Shown here: positions 1 to 6,107 of the stretch, in pieces
Layout: the number at the start of each line of letters is the position of its first letter
Position numbering within the stretch: the first letter of the stretch is position 1
Source of the DNA: an uncultured Roseburia sp.
GTDB lineage: Bacteria; Bacillota; Clostridia; Lachnospirales; Lachnospiraceae
DNA: 15,489 nucleotides
Direction: 5' to 3'
Assembly (NCBI GenBank): GCA_910577925.1
Contig: CAJTOI010000040.1
Coordinates: 1 to 15,489, forward strand
Made by a program: the position numbers and the translations under genes
The notes under the pieces: generated by a model
What the model was told of the DNA's origin: nothing
The model's input: only the letters and a program-made list of their open reading frames with translations
Database searches by the model: none

Positions 1-4
1 AAAA

Positions 5-44
5 GGAATCTCAGAAGCCCGATGAATAAAGGCTTAGAGATTCC
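5..44. repeat. Nested inverted repeat at the left edge (hairpin, possible terminator of a gene outside the window)
   Basis: An 8-bp outer arm, GGAATCTC (5-12) with GAGATTCC (37-44), encloses a second 5-bp arm, AAGCC (15-19) with GGCTT (31-35), and an 11-nt loop. On the minus strand the hairpin is followed by TTTT at the window edge, so it could be an intrinsic terminator for a minus-strand transcript. On the plus strand no T-run follows, so there it would be a leader or 3'-end hairpin. The neighbouring gene to the left is not visible, so the role is unresolved. Confidence 0.5.
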
Positions 45-77
45 GAGAGTCTATTTAATATAAAAGGAGAAGAGGAT

Positions 78-1562
78 ATGAACAACATTCCAAAAATCAA
101 AGCAGGGATTGTGGCGGTGAGCCGCGACTGTTTCCCGGAGTCGCTGTCCGTGGGAAGAAGAGCAGCGCTGGTGAAAGCATACGGGGAGAAATATGATGCG
201 GCAGATATCTATGAGTGTCCCGTCTGTATCGTGGAGAGTGAGATCCATATGACGCAGGCGTTGGAGGACATCAAAAAGGCAGGCTGTAATGCGCTGTGCG
301 TGTATCTGGGGAATTTCGGTCCGGAAATCTCGGAGACGCTCCTTGCAAAATATTTTGACGGGCCGAAGATGTTTCTCGCGGCGGCGGAGGAGACGCAGAA
401 CGATCTGTGCCAGGGGCGCGGCGACGCGTACTGCGGCATGCTAAACGCGAGCTACAATTTAAAACTGCGCGGCGTAAACGCGTATATCCCGGAGTACCCG
501 GTCGGGGACGCCGCAGACTGCGCCGATATGATCCACGAATTTCTGCCGATTGCGAGAGCCGTGGTCGGACTGTCTCAATTAAAAATCATTACGTTCGGTC
601 CGAGACCGCTGAATTTTTTGGCCTGCAACGCGCCGATTCAGCAGCTTTACAATCTGGGCGTCGAGGTAGAGGAGAACTCGGAGCTTGACCTGTTCGAAGC
701 GTTTCACAAGCATGCCGGGGATGCGCGAATCCCGCAGGTGGCCGCCGAGATGGCAGAGGAACTCGGCGCGGGAAATAAAAAGCCGGAAATCTTGGAGAAG
801 CTTGCGCAGTATGAGCTGACGCTGACCGATTGGGCAGAGGAGCACAGAGGCTGCCGCGCGTATGTTGCGATTGCGGGAAAATGCTGGCCGGCGTTTCAGA
901 CGCAGTTCGGTTTTGTGCCCTGCTATGTGAACAGCCGTCTGACCGGGCGGGGGATTCCGGTGTCCTGCGAGGTGGATATCTACGGCGCTTTAAGTGAGTT
1001 TATCGGAACCTGCGTCAGCGAGGATGCGGTGACACTGCTGGATATCAACAATTCGGTGCCGAAAGATATGTATAAAGAGTCCGTCGAAGGGACGTTTGAC
1101 TATAAGCACACCGATACCTTTATGGGCTTCCACTGCGGAAACACCTGCTCGGCGAAGCTGCGGAGCCGCGAGATGAAAAATCAGATGATTATGGCGAGAA
1201 GTCTGCCGGCTGAGGTGACGAACGGAACACTTGAGGGCGATCTCATCCCGGGCGACATCACGTTTTACCGCCTGCAGTCCACTTCGGACAACCGGCTGCG
1301 CGCCTATGTGGCGGAAGGCGAGGTGCTTCCGGTGGAGACACGCTCTTTCGGTTCCGTCGGCGTGTTTGCCATTCGGGAGATGGGTCGGTTTTACCGCCAT
1401 GTATTGATTCAGAAAAATTATCCGCATCACGGCGCGGTCGCGTTCGGACACTACGGAAAGGCATTGTTTGAAGTGTTTAAGTATCTCGGAGTGCCGATGG
1501 AGGATATCAACTACAATCAGCCGGCATCCCTGCCGTATCAGACAGAAAACCCGTTTGCATAA
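78..1562 (+). CDS. L-fucose/L-arabinose isomerase family protein
   Basis: 494 residues, a normal length for the FucI/AraA-like family of ketol isomerases, which interconvert aldoses and ketoses in the cytoplasm with a divalent metal. An AGGAG site at 65-69 lies 8 nt before the ATG. The N-terminal half (about 7-180) looks like the family's Rossmann-like domain. The C-terminal half carries motifs I associate with the family: KCWPAF (268-273), a SCEVD segment offering E298 and D300, LLDINN (D322), HCGN at 352-355, and a late PHHGAVAFGHYG stretch with H450, H451 and H458. These acidic and histidine residues are the likely metal ligands, but I could not align them to a structure. No sugar kinase, aldolase or sugar transporter lies beside it, so the substrate is unknown; fucose, arabinose or another deoxy or rare sugar are all possible. 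It appears to be a single-gene unit, since the next gene has its own putative promoter. Confidence 0.85.
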   Translation: MNNIPKIKAGIVAVSRDCFPESLSVGRRAALVKAYGEKYDAADIYECPVCIVESEIHMTQALEDIKKAGCNALCVYLGNFGPEISETLLAKYFDGPKMFLAAAEETQNDLCQGRGDAYCGMLNASYNLKLRGVNAYIPEYPVGDAADCADMIHEFLPIARAVVGLSQLKIITFGPRPLNFLACNAPIQQLYNLGVEVEENSELDLFEAFHKHAGDARIPQVAAEMAEELGAGNKKPEILEKLAQYELTLTDWAEEHRGCRAYVAIAGKCWPAFQTQFGFVPCYVNSRLTGRGIPVSCEVDIYGALSEFIGTCVSEDAVTLLDINNSVPKDMYKESVEGTFDYKHTDTFMGFHCGNTCSAKLRSREMKNQMIMARSLPAEVTNGTLEGDLIPGDITFYRLQSTSDNRLRAYVAEGEVLPVETRSFGSVGVFAIREMGRFYRHVLIQKNYPHHGAVAFGHYGKALFEVFKYLGVPMEDINYNQPASLPYQTENPFA

Positions 1563-1602
1563 TTCCTGATTTTGTGCAGTTGTAAATTTTTTATAAACAT
1601 TG

Positions 1603-1641
1603 TTGAAACGGAAACAAAAGGAGGCGAAAATATGTTAGAAT
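1603..1641 (+). promoter_or_regulatory. Putative extended -10 promoter for the YitT-family gene
   Basis: TG-T-TAGAAT at 1633-1641 matches an extended -10 element about 44 nt before the YitT start. The -35 is poor: TTGAAA at 1603-1608 is too far away, and nothing good sits at 17-nt spacing. The same bases also form AGGAGG (1619-1624) followed by ATG TTA GAA TAG (1632-1643), a two-codon reading frame after the start. The promoter reading seems more natural, but it is weak evidence. Confidence 0.4.
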
Positions 1642-1684
1642 AGACTGACGGAAAATGGGAAGAGTCTGGAAAGGAGTATACGGA

Positions 1685-2587
1685 ATGAAAAAAAAGGGGA
1701 AAAAAGAGGAGCTGCGGGCATTAAAGCCAATCAATTTCTGCGCGCTGTTTTTGGCGGGGATTATCAACTCGATCGGAGTTACTATTTTTATGGCGCCGGT
1801 GCATCTGTATGACAGCGGGTTTTCCGGAACCGCGATGCTGCTGTGGCAGATTACGCCGGAATACCTGTCACTGTCGTTTTTTCTGCTGGTTTTAAACATT
1901 CCGTTTTTTATTTACGGATACCGCAAACAGGGGCTGCTGTTTACGGTGTATTCCGTGTTTGCGGTGACGGTGTATTCGGTATCGTCTTATCTGATTACCT
2001 ATGTATTTCCGGTAGATGTGAGCACCGCATCCCCGATCGCCGGGACGGATCTGCTGCTCTGCGCGGTGTTCGGCGGACTGATTTCGGGCGTGGGCAGCGG
2101 GCTTACCATTCGATTCGGCGGAGCCATCGACGGAGTGGAGGTGATGGCGGTGATCTTTGCAAAGAAGCTGGGAATCACGGTGGGGCATTTCGTGATGATT
2201 TACAACGTAGCGCTTTATCTGGTGGTAGGCGTCCTGTTGGACAGTTTTATCCTGCCCCTGTATTCGGTTCTCACCTACGCGGCGGCGCTTAAGACCGTGG
2301 ATTATATCGTAGACGGTCTCGACAAGGCCAAGTCGGCGATGATTATCACGACAAAGGAGAAGGAAATCAGCGAGGAGCTTTCCGAGGCATTTGGACACGG
2401 AATCACACATATTCATTCGACGGGCTACTATGCCGGGCGGGAGCAGACGATCATCTATTTTGTGGTGAACCGTTTTCAGGTGGCAAAGATGAAAAATATT
2501 GTTTCGGCCATCGACGCGAAAGCGTTTGTGACGATCTCCGAGGTGTCGGATGTGATGGGGAGCAGCCTGAAACGAAGCGAAGCGTAG
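1685..2587 (+). CDS. YitT family membrane protein (DUF161/DUF2179)
   Basis: 300 residues if started at the ATG at 1685, which has AAGGAG (1671-1676) 8 nt upstream. An in-frame ATG at 1655 would add ten residues but has no comparable site. The protein has a basic N-terminus and then about five or six hydrophobic segments (roughly 17-37, 60-78, 83-108, 121-140, 165-185 and 188-204). It ends in a soluble domain (about 216-292) typical of DUF2179, containing the GITHIHSTGYYAGREQTIIYFVV region. The segment GSGLTIRFGGAIDGVEV (137-153) is a recognisable YitT-family loop. YitT proteins are integral membrane proteins of Firmicutes with no firmly established substrate. The C-terminal domain is thought to bind a small ligand or to regulate the membrane part. 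The neighbours do not suggest a role. Confidence 0.85.
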   Translation: MKKKGKKEELRALKPINFCALFLAGIINSIGVTIFMAPVHLYDSGFSGTAMLLWQITPEYLSLSFFLLVLNIPFFIYGYRKQGLLFTVYSVFAVTVYSVSSYLITYVFPVDVSTASPIAGTDLLLCAVFGGLISGVGSGLTIRFGGAIDGVEVMAVIFAKKLGITVGHFVMIYNVALYLVVGVLLDSFILPLYSVLTYAAALKTVDYIVDGLDKAKSAMIITTKEKEISEELSEAFGHGITHIHSTGYYAGREQTIIYFVVNRFQVAKMKNIVSAIDAKAFVTISEVSDVMGSSLKRSEA

Positions 2588-2595
2588 GAGGAGGT

Positions 2596-2719
2596 CTGCG
2601 GGACGGCCGGATAAGGCGGGCCGTATGCTTTCCGGGCATACCGCAGTATAGAAGACAGGTATTTGTCAGGCGGTTTCCTGCCGCCGTAAAATAGAAACAG
2701 GGTCAGCCGCGCGCGCGGC
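2596..2719 (+). other. Structured intergenic region between the YitT and DUF362 genes
   Basis: This 147-nt gap has no gene but is dense with complementary arms. CTGCGG (2596-2601) pairs with CCGCAG (2641-2646) around two inner stems, ACGGCC/GGCCGT (2603-2608, 2619-2624) and ATGC/GCAT (2625-2628, 2636-2639), giving a possible three-way junction. GACA/TGTC (2654-2657, 2664-2667) and GGCGG/CCGCC (2669-2673, 2681-2685) follow. A perfect 14-nt palindrome, GCCGCGCGCGCGGC (2706-2719), ends 5 nt before the AGGAGG of the next gene. No U-tract follows any stem. I recognise no known riboswitch class. Confidence 0.45.
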
Positions 2720-2734
2720 AGAATAGGAGGGGAA

Positions 2735-3601
2735 ATGGCAAAAGCGAAAGTATATTTTTCAAAGACAATCACACCGGAGAAAGTACTTGAGATGTACGAG
2801 ACACTCGGGAGGGAGCTGACCGGAAACATTGCGGTCAAGGTTCATTCGGGGGAGGTCGGAAATCAGAATTTCTTAAAACCGGAGTTTTGGAAGCCGGCGG
2901 TGGATCATGTGAAGGGAACCGTCGTGGAGTGCAACACGGCCTATGAAGGGGAGCGCGATGTGACGGAGCGCCATTTAAAGACACTCGAAAAGCATGGCTG
3001 GAAAAAATATTTTACCGTGGATCTGATGGATGCGGAAGGGCCGGATCTGGAGCTTGCGATTCCGAACGGCAAGGTAATACAGAAAAATTACGTGGGGAAA
3101 AACCTCGCGGACTACGATGCGATGCTGGTACTTTCCCACTTTAAGGGACATCCGATGGGCGGCTACGGCGGAGCGTTAAAGCAGCTCTCCATCGGAGTTG
3201 CGTCCTCGGCGGGAAAAGCGTATATTCACGGCGCGGGCAAACCGGAGGAAATATGGACATCGGACCATGATTCTTTCCTGGAGTCCATGGCAGATGCCGC
3301 CGATTCCGTCGTGAAATATTTTAACGGCAATCTGGTCTATATCAATGTCATGAAGAACATGTCGGTGGACTGTGACTGCTGCGCGGTGGCGGAGGACCCC
3401 TGCATGCAGGATATCGGGATTCTGATTTCCGAGGACCCGGTCGCGATTGACCAGGCGTGCATCGATCTGGTCTATGCGTCGGACGATCCGGGCAGAGATC
3501 ACCTGGTGGAGCGCATCGAGTCTCAGAACGGCGTGCACACAATCGAGGCCGCTGCGGCGCTCGGAACGGGTTCCAGAGAATATGAACTGATTACGGTGTA
3601 G
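2735..3601 (+). CDS. DUF362 domain protein, short form without ferredoxin insert
   Basis: 288 residues; AGGAGG at 2725-2730 sits 4 nt before the ATG. It matches the DUF362 family by a VKVHSGE segment (34-40), a GGYGGALKQLSIG stretch (142-154), the cysteine cluster DCDCC (212-216), C223, and the following DIGILISEDPVAIDQACIDLV block (226-246). Many DUF362 proteins carry a two-cluster 4Fe-4S ferredoxin domain, but no CxxCxxC motif is present here, so this is the short class common in gut Clostridia. The family is thought to bind iron or an iron-sulfur cofactor, but the reaction is not known. The clustered cysteines C213, C215, C216 and C223 are the obvious candidate ligands. It has no signal peptide and no membrane segment, so it is probably cytoplasmic. 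The long structured gap upstream and the hairpin downstream suggest a separate transcript. Confidence 0.85.
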   Translation: MAKAKVYFSKTITPEKVLEMYETLGRELTGNIAVKVHSGEVGNQNFLKPEFWKPAVDHVKGTVVECNTAYEGERDVTERHLKTLEKHGWKKYFTVDLMDAEGPDLELAIPNGKVIQKNYVGKNLADYDAMLVLSHFKGHPMGGYGGALKQLSIGVASSAGKAYIHGAGKPEEIWTSDHDSFLESMADAADSVVKYFNGNLVYINVMKNMSVDCDCCAVAEDPCMQDIGILISEDPVAIDQACIDLVYASDDPGRDHLVERIESQNGVHTIEAAAALGTGSREYELITV

Positions 3602-3616
3602 CGCATCTGACCGTTT

Positions 3617-3672
3617 TGCGTCAGCCGGCGGAAAGGCAGGAAAAGTTGTCGGTACAGAGTTGCCCTGACGCA
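3617..3672 (+). repeat. Widely spaced inverted repeat downstream of the DUF362 gene
   Basis: TGCGTCAG (3617-3624) and CTGACGCA (3665-3672) are perfect 8-bp arms separated by 40 nt. An AT-rich tract (3673-3690) follows. As RNA this could close a long hairpin at the DUF362 3' end. The right arm also overlaps a weak promoter-like region (TTGTCG at 3646, CATAAT at 3671, 19-nt spacing). Function is unknown. Confidence 0.4.
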
Positions 3673-3705
3673 TAATTTATGTTAATTTAATAGTGTGAGC
3701 ATGTG

Positions 3706-3737
3706 CAGAAGAATCAGCCCGGCTGATTCTTTTCTGC
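3706..3737 (+). terminator. Rho-independent terminator-like hairpin between DUF362 and CPBP genes
   Basis: GAATCAGCC (3711-3719) is complementary to GGCTGATTC (3721-3729), flanked by AA and TT pairs and then by TTTTCTGC. GCAG/CTGC ends extend the stem with a small bulge. The strong stem followed by a short T-run fits an intrinsic terminator. It lies 33 nt before the CPBP start, so it could end the DUF362 transcript or act as an attenuator in the CPBP leader. Confidence 0.65.
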
Positions 3738-3768
3738 GTTATAGGATATGCAGAAGGGGAAAAGGAAA

Positions 3769-4728
3769 ATGAAAGATTTTTTTGAGGCGCCAAAGGAGCT
3801 GCGGAAGGGCGAGGGGTGGAACCTTCTGGTGGAATTTCTGGTGTTTGTGCTGGTGTTTGTGGTTGTCTCGTTTGGAGAGATGATAATACTGCTTCCGGGG
3901 CAGATGCTGATGCTCTACGGCAATGATGCCTATACCGAGGCGGCAGCCGCGGCGGATTTGACGAAGGCCATGGAGATTGTGATGGAGGTCATGAGCTCAA
4001 ACGGTTACATGCTGCTGATGCTTTTTGCGAATTTCATGATGATCGTGATTGTGCTGCTGTTCTGCGGCCTTTTGCAGAAGCGGAGCATGGAATCCGTGGG
4101 ATTTGTGCGGGAAAATGCCGGGAGAGAATATCTGCTTGGAGCCGGCTGCGGATTTCTGATGTTTTCGGCTGCGGTGGTTATCTGTGTCGTCACGGGGACG
4201 CTGCGGTTTGAGGGGATTTCCGCGTCTGCGAATGCGGGGCTTCTGGTACTGTTTTTGGCCGGATATCTGGTACAGGGGATGGCGGAGGAAGTGCTGTGCC
4301 GGGGCTATCTGCTCGGCTCTGCTGCAAGGCGGTATTCGCTGCCGGTGGCAATCCTGTTTAATTCGGTTGTGTTTGCGCTGCTCCACAGCTTTAATGCGGG
4401 GCTTTCGGCATTGGCTCTCCTGAATCTGACACTGTTCGGCATCTTTGCGTCGATTTGCTATCTGCGTAGGGGAAATCTCTGGTTTGTGGGTGCGATGCAT
4501 TCCCTGTGGAATTTTGTGCAGGGAAATGTGTACGGCGTTCAGGTCAGCGGTATGAGCAAGACGGTTTCCGTGCTTGATTCGGTGTCGACTGCGGAGGGCA
4601 GTCTTATCAACGGCGGCGCCTTCGGCCTGGAGGGAGGTCTTGGGGTGACGTTTGTGTATGCGGCGGGGATCGCGGTGCTTATATTCCTGCAGGCCCGGGA
4701 TAATAAGAGCCGCGCCGTGCAGCCGTAG
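3769..4728 (+). CDS. CPBP family intramembrane metalloprotease
   Basis: 319 residues from the ATG at 3769, which has AAGGGGA (3754-3760) 8 nt upstream. The ATG at 3748 would add seven residues but has no usable ribosome site. The protein has about eight hydrophobic segments. The CPBP (CAAX protease and bacteriocin-processing, Abi) signature is complete: EEVLCR (E173, E174, R178), the FALLH motif with H206, and GAMHSLWN with H244 and N248. These glutamates and histidines form the active site in this glutamic/metallo-type intramembrane protease family. A long extracytoplasmic loop probably lies between about 45 and 80. Family members process prenylated or peptide substrates, give bacteriocin self-immunity, or act as scaffolds, and the substrate here is not evident. 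A one-TM sensor kinase-like gene follows 95 nt downstream on the same strand, so the two may be co-transcribed. Confidence 0.88.
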   Translation: MKDFFEAPKELRKGEGWNLLVEFLVFVLVFVVVSFGEMIILLPGQMLMLYGNDAYTEAAAAADLTKAMEIVMEVMSSNGYMLLMLFANFMMIVIVLLFCGLLQKRSMESVGFVRENAGREYLLGAGCGFLMFSAAVVICVVTGTLRFEGISASANAGLLVLFLAGYLVQGMAEEVLCRGYLLGSAARRYSLPVAILFNSVVFALLHSFNAGLSALALLNLTLFGIFASICYLRRGNLWFVGAMHSLWNFVQGNVYGVQVSGMSKTVSVLDSVSTAEGSLINGGAFGLEGGLGVTFVYAAGIAVLIFLQARDNKSRAVQP

Positions 4729-4823
4729 GGGGAACAGGAGAACGGAAGCGGTGATCCGGGTTGTATCACAGTCGGGATGATGCGGCCGGAGGGGCGCGAT
4801 TTTTACGAGGGAGGAAGTTAGTT

Positions 4824-6086
4824 GTGTGGAATAATGTGATCTTGATGGGGCTTGCTGCCGTTCTGGCGCTGTTTTGTGCCATTGTGGCCGTGTGTGTCGT
4901 TCTGGTGCGCAGAGCGAACCGGGAGAGGGATGCGGCAATGCAGGAGGTGTCGGATGCGAAGACAAAGTTTCTGGCGCGGATCAGCAATGATATTAAGACG
5001 CCGATGAACGTGATTATCGGGACGACGGCGCTCGGGATGGAGGAGGCCGATAACCCGGAAAAGGTGCTCCGGCATTTGCAGGAGATTGACACTGCAAGCC
5101 GGTTTCTGATGACGCTCCTGAATGATCTGGTAGATGCGTCAAAAATCGAGATGGGGCGTTTCCGCCTGCATCCGAAGGCGTATGCGTTTAATGAATTTCT
5201 TGATTCCATGCGGACGATAACCGAGACGGCCTGCCGGGAAAAAGGGGTGCGGTTCGTGATGCCGGAGGAGGATATCAATATCAACGTGATGGTGGATCCG
5301 ATGCGGTTTTCTCAGCTGTTTGTCAATCTTTTGAGCAATGCGGTCAAGTTTACTCCGGCAGGGGGAACGGTGACTTTCCGCGTCTGCAATTATGCGATTC
5401 ACAACAATTCATTTTCGGCGGATTATATTGTCGCGGACACGGGGGTCGGCATGAACGAGGCGCTTCGGGATGTGCTGTTTGAGCCGTTTACGCAGACCGT
5501 CAGCGCGCGGGCGGAAGAGCGGCACGGAGCGGGACTCGGACTGGTAATTGTACATAATATCACGGAGCTGATGGGAGGCACGATTGAGATTGCAAGCGAG
5601 ACGGGACAGGGCACGACGGTGAAGGTGCACCTGGAGGTGGAGCTCGCGATGATTCAGCCGGAAAAGAAGACGGATAATCTCAGGGAAGTACAGATTCGGG
5701 AGATACTCGACGGAAAACGGGTGCTGCTGGTCGAGGATCACCCGCTGAACGTGGAAGTGACAAAAAATATTCTGGAGAAACAGAAAATAGAGGTAGTCTG
5801 CGCGGAAAACGGAGAGGTGGCCGTCCGGATGTTCAAAGAGCATGAGTCGGGGTATTTTGACGCCATTCTGATGGATATTTTCATGCCGGCGATGGACGGG
5901 CTTGAGGCGGCCAGAGAGCTGCGCAGAACAAAACATGCCGACGCCAGAGTCATTCCGATTATTGCGATGAGCGCCGGGGATTCCTACGAGGATGTCGCGG
6001 CCTGCAAGGAAGCGGGAATGGACGCGCATCTTGCAAAGCCTGTGGAACCCCAGCAGCTGTATCGGGTGCTGTGCGAATATCTGTAA
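4824..6086 (+). CDS. Hybrid histidine kinase/receiver protein with Asn replacing the phosphoacceptor His
   Basis: 420 residues from a GTG at 4824 with GGAGG (4810-4814) 9 nt upstream. An upstream in-frame TTG at 4761 would add 21 polar residues before the membrane segment and has a poorer site. Order: one TM helix (about 5-28), short linker, HisKA-type dimerisation helix, HATPase, and receiver. There is no extracytoplasmic sensor domain. The ATP-binding boxes are intact: N-box LFVNLLSNAVKF (165-176), G1 DTGVGM (205-210), F-box EPFTQT (220-225), G2 GAGLGL (235-240) and G3 GQGTT. The receiver has E304/D305, phosphoacceptor D351 in LMDIFMP, S383 and K405. The H-box, however, reads FLARISNDIKTPMN: the histidine expected before D-I-K-T-P is Asn55 (codon AAT, 4986-4988). 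The product probably cannot autophosphorylate in the usual way. It may act as a pseudokinase partner, a phosphatase, or a receiver fed by another kinase. No DNA-binding response regulator lies nearby. Confidence 0.88.
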   Translation: MWNNVILMGLAAVLALFCAIVAVCVVLVRRANRERDAAMQEVSDAKTKFLARISNDIKTPMNVIIGTTALGMEEADNPEKVLRHLQEIDTASRFLMTLLNDLVDASKIEMGRFRLHPKAYAFNEFLDSMRTITETACREKGVRFVMPEEDININVMVDPMRFSQLFVNLLSNAVKFTPAGGTVTFRVCNYAIHNNSFSADYIVADTGVGMNEALRDVLFEPFTQTVSARAEERHGAGLGLVIVHNITELMGGTIEIASETGQGTTVKVHLEVELAMIQPEKKTDNLREVQIREILDGKRVLLVEDHPLNVEVTKNILEKQKIEVVCAENGEVAVRMFKEHESGYFDAILMDIFMPAMDGLEAARELRRTKHADARVIPIIAMSAGDSYEDVAACKEAGMDAHLAKPVEPQQLYRVLCEYL

Positions 6087-6107
6087 GCACCGGTGAAGAA
6101 TCGAAAT

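Noticed and set aside
1632..1643. Ribosome site AGGAGG followed by ATG TTA GAA TAG, a two-codon leader peptide
   Set aside because: The same bases form an extended -10 element (TGTTAGAAT). A transcript starting there would not contain this frame. Kept only as a note.
4761..4823. TTG start that would lengthen the hybrid kinase by 21 residues
   Set aside because: The added segment is polar and unlike a signal or membrane region, and the GTG at 4824 has a much better ribosome site at the right distance.
3997..4965. 322-codon minus-strand frame opposite the CPBP and kinase genes
   Set aside because: His/Gln/Arg-rich translation without domains; antisense shadow of two real genes.
6087..6107. 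Bidirectional terminator between the convergent kinase and GH31 genes
   Set aside because: Only an 8-nt palindrome (CACCGGTG, 6088-6095) is present and no T-run follows on either strand; not enough for a call.
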